This document shows positions 16,890 to 24,791 of a DNA stretch of 64,000 nucleotides, one piece after another (the first letter of the stretch is position 1; the number at the start of each line of letters is the position of its first letter). The stretch is from Streptomyces sp. NBC_01428 (GTDB taxonomy: Bacteria > Actinomycetota > Actinomycetes > Streptomycetales > Streptomycetaceae). The notes beneath the pieces were generated by a model. That model was not told the DNA's origin. It ran no database searches and saw only the letters and a program-made list of their open reading frames with translations. The stretch spans positions 5,146,001 through 5,210,000 of the forward strand of contig NZ_CP109499.1 of assembly GCF_036231965.1 (NCBI RefSeq). The letters are read 5' to 3'. Made by a program: the position numbers and the translations under genes.

Positions 16890-17327
16890 ATGCCTGACCT
16901 CACCCAGGGCGACGACGAGGCCGCCGTGAACGCCTTGCGATCCGCAGTGATGCGGTTGTCGCGTCGACTCAAGCACCAGCGGGTCGACGAGTCGCTGAGC
17001 CCGACCGAGATGTCGGTGCTCGGCACCCTCGCCCGCTGCGGCACCGCCACGCCCGGCGAACTGGCCCGCAAGGAGCACGTGCAGCCGCCGTCCATGACGC
17101 GCATCGTCGCGCTCCTGGAGGCCAAGGGGCTCGTCAGGCTGGAGCCGCACCCCGAGGACCGGCGCCAGAAGGTCGTCACGCAGACCGACAAGGCGGAGGC
17201 CATGCTCGAAGAGAGCCGCCGCAAGCGGAACGCGTTCCTGGCCGGGCTGGTCGAGGCCCTCGACGAGGACGAGTGGGCCAAGCTCCGCGAGGCCGCCCCC
17301 GTCCTGGAGAAGCTCGCCCACATCTGA
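16890..17327 (+). CDS. MarR-family transcriptional regulator
   Basis: 145-aa winged-helix repressor. It contains the helix-turn-helix (ARCGTATPGELARKEHVQPPSMTRIVALLEAKGL, shown by TPGELARKEHV and PSMTRIVALLE) and the wing LEPHPEDRRQKVVTQT; DRRQ is the classic MarR wing pattern. The operator-like repeat at 16856-16887 touches its start. It is followed by a hairpin terminator and then the MFS exporter gene 108 nt downstream, so it probably controls itself and perhaps that exporter. Ligand unknown. Confidence 0.9.
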   Translation: MPDLTQGDDEAAVNALRSAVMRLSRRLKHQRVDESLSPTEMSVLGTLARCGTATPGELARKEHVQPPSMTRIVALLEAKGLVRLEPHPEDRRQKVVTQTDKAEAMLEESRRKRNAFLAGLVEALDEDEWAKLREAAPVLEKLAHI

Positions 17328-17337
17328 CCCGCACCAC

Positions 17338-17370
17338 CGGCCCCCACCGATCCCCGATCGGCGGGGGCCG
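17338..17370 (+). terminator. Stem-loop between marR and MFS genes
   Basis: CGGCCCCCACCGAT (17338-17351), CCCCG loop, ATCGGCGGGGGCCG (17357-17370); 14 pairs with one mismatch. It starts 11 nt after the MarR stop. It may act as a partial terminator that lowers expression of the exporter. Confidence 0.7.
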
Positions 17371-17434
17371 CCCCCAGCAAGCGCCGACGCCCCCCATGAC
17401 GCCGACGTCCACGACTCCCCGGAGGCGAGCCCTT

Positions 17435-18946
17435 TTGAGTACGGGACCCGGAGCACACTCCGCCCCCGCACCAGCCACCCACGACTCCTCAGCCGCCCAC
17501 GACTCCCCGGCCACGGCCGGAACCTCCCCGGCCGGCGCGGAACCCGCACCGGTCGTGGACCCCGCACCGGTGGAGGACCCCGCGCAGGCCGCGCCCGCGA
17601 CCCCCTCGGCCGCCGCCGGGACCGCGCCGGCCACCGCCGGATCCTCCCCCCGCACCCCGCGCTCCTCCTCGATGTTCAGCTCGCTGAAGGTCCGCAACTA
17701 CCGGCTGTTCTTCCTGGGCCAGGTCGTCTCCAACACCGGCACCTGGATGCAGCGCATCGCCCAGGACTGGCTGGTGCTGAGCCTGACCGGCTCCTCCGCC
17801 GCCGTCGGCATCACCACCGCCCTGCAGTTCCTGCCGATGCTGCTCTTCGGCCTGTACGGCGGCGTCCTCGTCGACCGGCTCCCCAAGCGCCCCACGCTGC
17901 TCGTCACGCAGGCGGCGATGGCCCTCACCGGCCTGGCGCTCGCCTTCCTCACCCTCTCCGGACACGTCCAGGTCTGGCACGTCTACCTCGCCGCGTTCGC
18001 CGTCGGTCTCGCCACCGTCGTCGACAACCCGGCCCGCCAGTCCTTCGTCTCCGAGATGGTCGGACCCGGCCAGCTGCAGAACGCGGTCAGCCTGAACTCG
18101 GCCAACTTCCAGTCCGCCCGCCTGGTCGGCCCCGCCGTCGCCGGACTCCTGATCACCGGCGTCGGCACCGGATGGGCCTTCCTCCTGAACGGACTGTCGT
18201 TCGTGGCCCCCATCGCGGGCCTGCTCCTGATGCGCGCCCGGGAACTCCACGTCGTCCAGCGGACCCCGCGCGGCAAGGGCCAGCTCCGCGAAGGCCTGCG
18301 CTACGTCGCCGGCCGCCCCGACCTGATCTGGCCGATCGTCCTCGTCGGCTTCATCGGCACCTTCGGGTTCAACTTCCCCGTCTGGCTGTCGGCGTACGCG
18401 GACGACACCTTCCACGCCGGCGCGGGCGCCTACAGCCTCTTCAACACGCTGATGGCGCTCGGCTCACTGGCCGGCGCGCTGCTCGCCGCCCGGCGCGGCA
18501 CCGCACGGCTGCGCGTGCTCATCGCGGCGGCCATCGCCTTCGGCGCGCTCGAAGTGGTCGCCGCGACGGCACCCTCACTGTGGCTGTTCGCCCTGCTGAT
18601 GGTCCCGATCGGCATCGCAGGCCTGACGGTGAACGTCACCGCGAACACCTCGGTCCAGATGGCCACCGACCCGGCCATGCGCGGCCGCGTCATGGCCCTG
18701 TTCATGATGGTCTTCATGGGCGGCTCACCGCTGGGCGCCCCGCTGGTCGGCTGGGTCACCGACGCCTACGGTCCCCGGATCGGCTTCGCGCTCGGCGGCC
18801 TCGTCTCGATGGCCGCGGCGACGACGATCGGCCTGGTCCTGGCGCGCCTCGGCGGTCTGCGCGTCTCCCTCGGCTGGCACCGCGGCGCACCCCGGGTCCG
18901 CTTCGTGCCCCGCACCCGCACCGAGGAGCACCTGGCCACGGTGTGA
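17435..18946 (+). CDS. MFS efflux transporter (enterobactin exporter-like)
   Basis: 503 aa. An unusual N-terminal tail of about 75 residues, made of Pro, Ala, Ser and Thr, precedes the first helix. The transporter core begins SLKVRNYRLFFLGQ, with VSNTGTWMQRIAQDWLVL, the DRLPKR loop motif, and VDNPARQSFVSEMVG, typical of the EntS-like MFS branch. Twelve helices are expected. The start is TTG at 17435 with GGAGG nine bases upstream. An in-frame frame continues to 17273, overlapping marR, and is rejected. Probable drug or metabolite exporter regulated by the upstream MarR protein; the substrate cannot be told. Confidence 0.88.
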   Translation: MSTGPGAHSAPAPATHDSSAAHDSPATAGTSPAGAEPAPVVDPAPVEDPAQAAPATPSAAAGTAPATAGSSPRTPRSSSMFSSLKVRNYRLFFLGQVVSNTGTWMQRIAQDWLVLSLTGSSAAVGITTALQFLPMLLFGLYGGVLVDRLPKRPTLLVTQAAMALTGLALAFLTLSGHVQVWHVYLAAFAVGLATVVDNPARQSFVSEMVGPGQLQNAVSLNSANFQSARLVGPAVAGLLITGVGTGWAFLLNGLSFVAPIAGLLLMRARELHVVQRTPRGKGQLREGLRYVAGRPDLIWPIVLVGFIGTFGFNFPVWLSAYADDTFHAGAGAYSLFNTLMALGSLAGALLAARRGTARLRVLIAAAIAFGALEVVAATAPSLWLFALLMVPIGIAGLTVNVTANTSVQMATDPAMRGRVMALFMMVFMGGSPLGAPLVGWVTDAYGPRIGFALGGLVSMAAATTIGLVLARLGGLRVSLGWHRGAPRVRFVPRTRTEEHLATV

Positions 18947-19054
18947 GACCCCGCCGGCGCACCGCCGGCCCGACGCCACGGCCGGCCCCCCGCACGCGAC
19001 GGCCGGCCCCTCGCGTGCGGGGGAGCGGGCGCCGGGCGGGATTCCCTCCACTTC

Positions 19055-19076
19055 CCTCCACGCGGCCGCGTGGAGG
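19055..19076. promoter_or_regulatory. Perfect 22-bp palindrome upstream of thpR
   Basis: Arms CCTCCACGCGG and CCGCGTGGAGG meet without a loop (19055-19076). It is flanked by imperfect arms CCACTTCCC and GGGAAAGTGG, so the transcript could fold into a longer hairpin ending about 5 nt before the thpR start codon and covering its ribosome site. It could be an operator, a terminator for the upstream MFS gene, or a translational control element. Confidence 0.6.
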
Positions 19077-19092
19077 CTGGGAAAGTGGCCGC

Positions 19093-19683
19093 ATGAGACT
19101 CTTCGCGGCCGTGCTGCCGCCCGCCGACGCGGTGCGTGAACTCGCCACGGAGGCCGACCTGCTGCGGCGGACACCGGGCGCCGACGCGCTGCGCTGGACG
19201 GGCCGCCCCGGCTGGCACTTCACCCTCGCCTTCTACGGCGAGGTCGCCGACACCACCGTCCCGGACCTGACCGAGCGGCTCACCCGCGCCGCCCACCGCA
19301 CCGCGCCCTTCCCGCTGGCCCTGCGCGGCGGCGGCCACTTCGGCGGCCGCGCCCTGTGGGCGGGCGCCACCGGGGACCTCGACAGCCTGCGCCTGCTGGC
19401 CGCCCGCGCGGAGGCCGCCGGACGCAAGGCGGGCATCGCCATGGAGGAACACCGCCCCTACCGGCCCCACCTCACCTTGGCCCGCAGCCGCGACTCCGCC
19501 GACTTCACCCCGTACCTCACCGCCCTCGACGGCTTCGCCGGACGCACCTGGACCGTGGGCGAGCTGTGCCTGGTCCGCAGCAACCTGCCGGACTCCGGGA
19601 TCCCCGGAGAACGGCCCCGCTACGAGACACTGGCCGCCCGGCCGCTGGGGGCGGGCGACGGGACCGGGCAGGCGGACCGTTAA
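19093..19683 (+). CDS. thpR: RNA 2',3'-cyclic phosphodiesterase
   Basis: 196-aa 2H phosphoesterase of the LigT/ThpR family that opens 2',3'-cyclic phosphates on RNA. Both catalytic His-x-Thr motifs are present: HFTLAFYG (about residue 44) and HLTLARS (about residue 127). The N-terminus MRLFAAVLPP is typical. ATG at 19093 is the only start giving this N-terminus. The unusual feature is the strong hairpin directly upstream. It is followed after 10 nt by the 28-codon membrane peptide gene, possibly co-transcribed. Confidence 0.9.
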   Translation: MRLFAAVLPPADAVRELATEADLLRRTPGADALRWTGRPGWHFTLAFYGEVADTTVPDLTERLTRAAHRTAPFPLALRGGGHFGGRALWAGATGDLDSLRLLAARAEAAGRKAGIAMEEHRPYRPHLTLARSRDSADFTPYLTALDGFAGRTWTVGELCLVRSNLPDSGIPGERPRYETLAARPLGAGDGTGQADR

Positions 19684-19693
19684 CCTCGATGGC

Positions 19694-19780
19694 GTGAACC
19701 CGAAGACCCGTAACCGGATCATGGCCGGTGTGCTCGTGCTGATGTTCGCCGTCGTGGCACTGGCGGCGGCGGTCAGGTAG
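19694..19780 (+). CDS. 28-residue single-span membrane peptide
   Basis: A GTG-initiated ORF of 28 codons. The N-terminus is basic (NPKTRNRIM) and is followed by one hydrophobic helix (AGVLVLMFAVVALAAAV) ending in Arg. The arrangement positive-inside then helix is that of a small membrane protein. It lies 10 nt after thpR and before the convergent aldo/keto reductase gene. I recall near-identical peptides starting MNPKTRNRIM in other Streptomyces, which would argue for a real gene, but this has not been searched. Function unknown. Confidence 0.55.
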   Translation: MNPKTRNRIMAGVLVLMFAVVALAAAVR

Positions 19781-19822
19781 CGACCGCCACCGCCCGACCC
19801 CGGGCGCGCCCCGGGGCCCGCC

Positions 19823-20815
19823 CTACCAGGCGAACGCCTCCGGAGAGGGACCCGGACCCGGGAAGATCTCGTCGAGACCGTCCAGGACCTCCTGCGACAG
19901 CTCCAGCTCCACGGCGCGCAGCGCCGACTCCAGCTGCTCCGCGGTGCGCGGGCCGACGATCGGACCGGTCACCCCGGGACGGGTCAGCAGCCACGCCAGG
20001 GCCGCCTCACCGGGCTCCAGACCGTGCTTGTCGAGCAGGTCCTCGTAGGCCTGGATCCGGTCGCGTACGGCCGTGTCGGCGAGGGCGTCCGCGGCCCGGC
20101 CGCTCGCCCGGCGGCCGCCCTCGACCTGCTTCCTGATGACCCCGCCCAGCAGCCCGCCGTTCAGCGGCGACCAGGGGATGACCCCGAGCCCGTACTCCTG
20201 AGCCGCCGGGATGACCTCCATCTCGGCGCGCCGCTCGGCGAGGTTGTAGAGGCACTGCTCACTGACCAGGCCGATGGTGCCGCCGCGGCGCGCGGCGATC
20301 TCGTTGGCCTGCGCGATCTTGTATCCGGGGAAGTTGCTCGATCCCACGTAGAGGATCTTGCCCTGCCGCACCAGGACGTCGATCGCCTGCCAGATCTCGT
20401 CGAACGGCGTCGTCCGGTCGACGTGGTGGAACTGGTAGATGTCGATGTGGTCGGTCCGCAGCCGCTTCAGGCTGGCGTCGACGGCCCGCCGGATGTTCAG
20501 GGCGGACAGCTTGTCCTGGTTGGGCCACGGCTCGCCCTCGGCGCCCATGTTCCCGTAGACCTTGGTCGCGAGAACCGTCCGCTCGCGCCGGTCGCCGCCC
20601 TGGGCGAACCAGTTCCCGATGATCTCTTCCGTACGGCCCTTGTTCTCGCCCCAGCCGTACACGTTCGCCGTGTCGAAATAGTTGATGCCCGCGTCCAGCG
20701 CCGCGTCCATGATGGCGTGGCTGTCGCCTTCGTCGGTCTGCGGTCCGAAGTTCATGGTGCCGAGGACGATCCGGCTGACCTTGAGCCCCGTGCGTCCGAG
20801 CTGTGTGTACTTCAT
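19823..20815 (-). CDS. Aldo/keto reductase
   Basis: 330-aa NADPH-dependent oxidoreductase with a TIM-barrel fold. Motifs: MKYTQLGRTGLKVSRIVLGTMNFG (short form GRTGLKVSRIVLG), the catalytic DTANVYGWGENKGRTEEIIG with Tyr (DTANVYG), Lys in LATKVYG, His in YQFHHVD, and the cofactor region PIVGPRTAEQLESAL. Closest to the YajO/Tas-like AKR group. Divergent from the NTF2-like gene; the shared region contains a dyad typical of MerR-type operators. Physiological substrate unknown. Confidence 0.9.
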   Translation of the reverse strand: MKYTQLGRTGLKVSRIVLGTMNFGPQTDEGDSHAIMDAALDAGINYFDTANVYGWGENKGRTEEIIGNWFAQGGDRRERTVLATKVYGNMGAEGEPWPNQDKLSALNIRRAVDASLKRLRTDHIDIYQFHHVDRTTPFDEIWQAIDVLVRQGKILYVGSSNFPGYKIAQANEIAARRGGTIGLVSEQCLYNLAERRAEMEVIPAAQEYGLGVIPWSPLNGGLLGGVIRKQVEGGRRASGRAADALADTAVRDRIQAYEDLLDKHGLEPGEAALAWLLTRPGVTGPIVGPRTAEQLESALRAVELELSQEVLDGLDEIFPGPGPSPEAFAW

Positions 20816-20913
20816 GAGGCCTCAGCCAACGCCTTCGAGCCCGCTCGAAGCAAGGGCGCCACCCGGCTCCCGACGGTGTTCCCACCCGGCCTCCCGACGG
20901 TGCCCCCGGAGCC

Positions 20914-20937
20914 TTGACCTCGACCTTGGTTCAGGTC
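20914..20937 (+). promoter_or_regulatory. MerR-type operator-like dyad
   Basis: TTGACCTCGACCTTGGTTC continues into AGGTC: a -35-like TTGACC overlapping an imperfect dyad GACCTCGACC-TT-GGTTCAGGTC (8 of 10 positions pair). This is the arrangement MerR-family activators use, including SoxR-like and TTGACCTCAA-type sites. It lies 14 nt before the NTF2-like start codon and 99 nt from the aldo/keto reductase start. No merR gene is nearby, so the regulator would act in trans. Confidence 0.5.
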
Positions 20938-20950
20938 GCAGCCTGGAGGC

Positions 20951-21469
20951 ATGACGACCTTCACCGAACAGGACCACGGCGACCTCGCCCGGCTCGTCGG
21001 CCGGTTCTTCCGCTCCCTCGACGAACGGCACTTCGACGAGGACTGGGCCCGCGCCTTCTTCACCGACGACATACGGGGCCGGAGCCCCGTCGGGGACTCC
21101 CGGGGACGGCCGGCGATGCTCCGGCAGACCGCCGAGGCGGTCGGCCGGTTCGACCGCACCCAGCACATGGCCACCGACGTCCTCACCGACTCGGCGCCCG
21201 ACGGCCGCACGGCCACGGTCACCTGGAACGCGCTGATGACCCACGTGCACCGCGACACCACCCTGAAGACCCGCGGTCCGGACGCCGACCCCGTGTTCAC
21301 GGTGGGCGGCCACTGGCGGGCCACCGTGCGGCGCACCCCGGACGGCTGGCGCTTCCAGGAGACGTCCGTCGACGCCGTCTGGACCCGCGGCGAACCCCCG
21401 CTCCTCGGACCGGCCGCGGACGGACGCCGAGAGCCTCCGGACGGACGGCCGGACCCCGCTAGGGGGTGA
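20951..21469 (+). CDS. NTF2/SnoaL-like protein
   Basis: 172 aa, cone-shaped NTF2-like fold predicted from an N-terminal helix pair (DLARLVGRFFRSLDERHFDEDWARAFF, shown by DLARLVGRFFRSLDE), the segment FFTDDIRG, and C-terminal strands (GGHWRATVRRTPDGWRF). Such proteins act as cyclases, isomerases, dehydratases or ligand binders; catalytic residues cannot be assigned. ATG at 20951 has GGAGG at ideal spacing. Its last 11 nt overlap the end of the convergent SGNH hydrolase gene. Shares a promoter region with the aldo/keto reductase, suggesting a common inducer. Confidence 0.82.
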   Translation: MTTFTEQDHGDLARLVGRFFRSLDERHFDEDWARAFFTDDIRGRSPVGDSRGRPAMLRQTAEAVGRFDRTQHMATDVLTDSAPDGRTATVTWNALMTHVHRDTTLKTRGPDADPVFTVGGHWRATVRRTPDGWRFQETSVDAVWTRGEPPLLGPAADGRREPPDGRPDPARG

Positions 21470-22142
21470 CCGCCGCGTACGGCTCGCCCAGGCCCCACGC
21501 CTGGTGCATCGCCTCGGCGAACCCCTCCGCGATCCTGTGCTCGCCGCGCGCGTTCGGATGCGTGCCGTCGTAGGTGTCGAAGGCGATGTCGTACGACGGC
21601 GGCGGGGACGCCAGGAGCAGCGGGGAGCGCGGCTCGTCCAGGTCGGCGACCGTCTTGGCGAGCAGCTCGTTGAACGCGGCGACCTCGGCGGCGAAGGGGG
21701 CGTCGGACTCGGCCCGCACGTTCGGTATCACCGGGAGCAGCACCATCCGCACCCGCGGGTTCGCGGCCCGCGCCTCCGCCACGAACAGCCGGACGTTGTC
21801 GGCCGTCTGCACCGCGTTGGTGTAGAAACCCAGGTCGATCAGGCCGAGGGACACCAGCAGGACGTCGGCACGCTGCGCGCGGACCGTCTCGCGGACGACC
21901 GGCGCCATGTGCTGCCAGCCCTCGCCCCAGCCAGCCAGATGACCGCGCGGGAAGTCGGGGTCGGCGTACTCGTAGGAGTCGGCGGCGCCCGTCGCCATGT
22001 CGTAGAGCGTCTCGCGCGGACCGACGATCTCGAACGGGCCCCCGTAGGTCGCCCGCAGGTGCTGCCACATCCGGTAGCGCCATGTGTGTTCGCCCGCGCT
22101 ACCGATCGTCATGGAGTCCCCGACGGGCATGAACCTGAGCAT
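21459..22142 (-). CDS. SGNH/GDSL-type hydrolase
   Basis: 227 aa. Block I is MPVGDSMTIGSAGEHTWRYR, with the nucleophile in GDS; block V is YDGTHPNARGEHRIAEG, with the Asp-x-x-His pair (DGTHPN). Between them are VLLVSLGLIDLGFYTN, where the usual GxND of block III is replaced by GLID. These proteins are esterases or lipases of broad range. No signal peptide is visible from the chosen ATG at 22142, so it is probably cytoplasmic. The frame continues far upstream across the divergent gene and is rejected there. Overlaps the convergent NTF2-like gene by 11 nt. Confidence 0.85.
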   Translation of the reverse strand: MLRFMPVGDSMTIGSAGEHTWRYRMWQHLRATYGGPFEIVGPRETLYDMATGAADSYEYADPDFPRGHLAGWGEGWQHMAPVVRETVRAQRADVLLVSLGLIDLGFYTNAVQTADNVRLFVAEARAANPRVRMVLLPVIPNVRAESDAPFAAEVAAFNELLAKTVADLDEPRSPLLLASPPPSYDIAFDTYDGTHPNARGEHRIAEGFAEAMHQAWGLGEPYAAVTP

Positions 22143-22319
22143 CCGCTCATCATGAACGATCGGCGGGGGCCCGATGAGCCCTCCCGATGTGAGGCCTGCC
22201 ACTGTGCGCACGGCCCACCGCCCCTCCACGGCCCGCGGTTGGCGGACCCGCGGCCGGTACGGGACCGTTCGGCGGGCGCCGCCGACGCGAACGCCGGGGC
22301 GGGGTGGCAGGCTTGGGCC

Positions 22320-23330
22320 ATGCGCCGATCGCCCTCGTTCCGTACCGGGACCGCCGCCGGAGCCCTCGCCGGAGCCCTTGTCGTAGCCGTCGCCTCCATC
22401 GCCTTCGCGGCACCGGCCCTCGCCGACGGAGGGGACGACGGATTCACCATCAAGGACCCCCGCATCACCGAGTCCAGCGGCCTCGCCGCCTCCCGCATCC
22501 ACCCCGGCGTGTACTGGACCCACAACGACAGCGACGACGGCGCCTACCTGTACGCCGTCGACAGCCGGACGGGCCGCACCGTCGCGACGGTCACCCTGAG
22601 CGGCGTCGGCGCGCCCCGCGACGTCGAGGCGATCTCCCTGGGCCCCGACGGCGACCTGTACGTCGGCGACATCGGCGACAACCTCGGCGGCAAGTGGGAC
22701 CACGTGTGGATCTACAAACTGCCCGAGCCGAAGGTCCTCAAGGACCAGACGATCCGCGCCACCCAGTACGTCGTGAAGTACTCCGACGGCGCCCGCAACG
22801 CCGAAGCCCTGATGGTCCACCCCAAGACGGGCCGCGTGTACATCGCCGACAAGGACGAGGACGGCGGCCACCTCTACGAAGGCCCCGCCCGGCTCTCCCC
22901 GACCGGCACCAACGTCTTCAAGCCCGTCGCCACCGTCGACCTGTGGGTCACCGACGGCGCGTTCTCCCCCGACGGCCGCCACCTCGCCGTACGCGGCTAC
23001 TTCGGCGGCATCCTCTACGACTGGAACGGCGGCGCCATCAAACGCGAGAGCCGCCTGAACGTGCCCCTCCAGGGCCAGGGCGAGTCCGTCACCTACACCA
23101 CCGACGGAACGAAACTCATGTACGGCAGCGAGGGCGCGAACAGCCCCGTCCAGCCGGAGGACGCCCCCGGCGCGTCCGCATCCGACGGCAAGTCCCCCTC
23201 ACAGGGCGGCGGTTCCGCCTCCGGTGACGACGGCGGCCCGATGAGCGGCAGCCTCAAGGTCGGCGCCGTCGCGGTCGCCGCGCTGCTCGCCGTGGTCTTC
23301 GGCCTGCGGCGGCTGCTGCGCCGCGACTGA
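22320..23330 (+). CDS. Cell-surface beta-propeller-like protein with C-terminal anchor
   Basis: 336 aa. An N-terminal Sec signal (basic RRSPSFRTG, then a hydrophobic run ending APALADG) is followed by a repeated-strand domain with propeller-like blades: ITESSGLAASRIHPGVYWTHND, IYAVDSRTGRTVATVTL-like segments (here LYAVDSRTGRTVATVTL), DVEAISLGPDGDLYVGDIGDN. A Ser/Gly-rich spacer then leads to a C-terminal helix (VGAVAVAALLAVVFGLRRLLRRD) with a basic tail. The design suggests an exported, membrane-anchored surface protein. Ligand or enzymatic role unknown. The ATG at 22320 is chosen because it opens the signal peptide. Confidence 0.8.
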   Translation: MRRSPSFRTGTAAGALAGALVVAVASIAFAAPALADGGDDGFTIKDPRITESSGLAASRIHPGVYWTHNDSDDGAYLYAVDSRTGRTVATVTLSGVGAPRDVEAISLGPDGDLYVGDIGDNLGGKWDHVWIYKLPEPKVLKDQTIRATQYVVKYSDGARNAEALMVHPKTGRVYIADKDEDGGHLYEGPARLSPTGTNVFKPVATVDLWVTDGAFSPDGRHLAVRGYFGGILYDWNGGAIKRESRLNVPLQGQGESVTYTTDGTKLMYGSEGANSPVQPEDAPGASASDGKSPSQGGGSASGDDGGPMSGSLKVGAVAVAALLAVVFGLRRLLRRD

Positions 23331-23380
23331 CCCGGACAGGCCGGACCTCGAGTCCGGGACGAGAACCGGCACACGACGGC

Positions 23381-23422
23381 GCGAGGGGCGCCCGGCACGT
23401 TCCCGTGCCGGGCGCCCCTCGC
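23381..23422. terminator. Strong bidirectional terminator
   Basis: Perfect 19-bp stem (arms 23381-23399 and 23404-23422, beginning GCGAGGGGCGCCCGG) with a 4-nt TTCC loop. It lies between the convergent propeller gene and serC. A smaller hairpin CCGGAC/GTCCGG (23341-23356) precedes it. Confidence 0.88.
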
Positions 23423-23457
23423 CCGTACCGCCCGAAGTCCCCGTGGGGGAGCGGTGG

Positions 23458-24576
23458 TTACAGCTTCTCGATCACGTAGTCGATGCACTGCGTGAGCGCC
23501 TCGACGTCCGCCGGGTCGATCGCCGGGAACATGGCGACGCGCAGCTGGTTGCGGCCGAGCTTGCGGTAGGGCTCGGTGTCGACGATGCCGTTGGCGCGCA
23601 GGGCCTTGGCGACGGCGGCGGCGTCGATCTCGTCGGCGAAGTCGATCGTGCCGATGACCTGCGAGCGCTTCGCCGCGTCGGTGACGAACGGGGTCGCGTA
23701 CTTGCTGTCCTCGGCCCAGCGGTACAGACGCGAGGAGGAGTCCTTCGTACGGGCCGTCGACCAGGCGAGGCCGCCCTGGCCGTTGATCCACTCCAGCTGC
23801 TCGTTGAGCAGGAAGAGCGTCGCGAGGGCCGGGGTGTTGTACGTCTGGTTCTTGCGGGAGTTGTCGATCGCGGTGGGCAGCGAGAAGAACTCCGGGACGT
23901 GCCGCCCCGAGGCGTGGATCCGCTCGGCGCGCTCGACGGCGGCCGGGGAGAACACGCCGATCCACAGGCCGCCGTCGGAGGCGAAGGACTTCTGCGGGGC
24001 GAAGTAGTAGACGTCGGTCTCGGCGATGTCGACGGGCAGGCCGCCGGCGCCGGAGGTGGCGTCCACCAGCACGAGGGAGCCCTCGTCGGCGCCCGCGACC
24101 CGCTTGATCGGGGCGGCGACACCGGTCGAGGTCTCGTTGTGGGTGAAGGCGTAGACGTCGACGCCCGCCTCGGCGGCCGGCTCGGGGTGGGTGCCCGGGT
24201 CGGAGGAGACGACGGTCGGGTCGGCGAGCCACGGCGCGAGCTTGGCGGCCTTCGCGAACTTCGAGGAGAACTCGCCGAACGTGAGGTGCTGCGACTTGTT
24301 GTCGATCAGTCCGTGCGTCGCGACGTCCCAGAACGCGGTGGAGCCGCCGTTTCCGAGGACCACCTCGTATCCGTCGGGCAGCGAGAACAGCTCACGCACG
24401 CCCTCGCGGACCGTGCCGACCAGGTTCTTGACCGGGGCCTGGCGGTGGGAGGTGCCGAGCAGGGAACTGCCGGTCGCGGCCAGCGCGTCGAGCGCCTCCG
24501 TCCGCACCTTGGAGGGGCCAGCGCCGAATCGTCCGTCGGCGGGCTTGATGTCAGCGGGGATCTGGATATCAGCCAC
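23458..24576 (-). CDS. serC: Phosphoserine aminotransferase
   Basis: PLP enzyme of the serine pathway converting 3-phosphohydroxypyruvate plus glutamate to phosphoserine. 372 aa, as in other actinobacteria. Signatures: RFGAGPSKVR near the N-terminus, TSHRQAPVKNLV, VLGNGGSTAFWD for phosphate binding, HNETSTGVAAP, VDATSGAGGLPVD, and the PLP lysine in YYFAPQKSFASDGG. Single gene, minus strand, from ATG 24576 to a strong terminator. From memory it corresponds to SCO4366. The conservon lies upstream, separated by 215 bp with two terminators. Confidence 0.95.
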   Translation of the reverse strand: MADIQIPADIKPADGRFGAGPSKVRTEALDALAATGSSLLGTSHRQAPVKNLVGTVREGVRELFSLPDGYEVVLGNGGSTAFWDVATHGLIDNKSQHLTFGEFSSKFAKAAKLAPWLADPTVVSSDPGTHPEPAAEAGVDVYAFTHNETSTGVAAPIKRVAGADEGSLVLVDATSGAGGLPVDIAETDVYYFAPQKSFASDGGLWIGVFSPAAVERAERIHASGRHVPEFFSLPTAIDNSRKNQTYNTPALATLFLLNEQLEWINGQGGLAWSTARTKDSSSRLYRWAEDSKYATPFVTDAAKRSQVIGTIDFADEIDAAAVAKALRANGIVDTEPYRKLGRNQLRVAMFPAIDPADVEALTQCIDYVIEKL

Positions 24577-24726
24577 GCGGGGAGCCTAGCCGGTCGGGGA
24601 AACCTGGTCGAAACGTCGTCCGGCGGCTGAGACGGGAGGAGGACGCGACGGAGAGAACGGGAAGAGCCGGGGAGATGCCCGGGTGAGGCAGGGAGAGGCG
24701 AGGAGAGGCGGGGGAGGAGAGGGGCG

Positions 24727-24789
24727 GCCCGCCGGCCCCGGGCCGGCGGGCACTGCCGGGGGCGTCCTCCGGGGAGGACACCCCCGGCA
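24727..24789 (-). terminator. Tandem terminators after the conservon
   Basis: Two stem-loops directly downstream of the second P450. First: TGCCGGGGGCGTCC (24754-24767) with GGACACCCCCGGCA (24776-24789), one mismatch. Second: GCCCGCCGGCCC (24727-24738) with GGGCCGGCGGGC (24740-24751), perfect. Together they isolate serC from conservon transcription. Confidence 0.8.
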
Positions 24790-24791
24790 CC

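Noticed and set aside
24577..24791. Small gene between the P450 and serC
   Set aside because: The stretch is purine-rich repeats plus two terminator hairpins; no start with a ribosome site or conserved-looking peptide.
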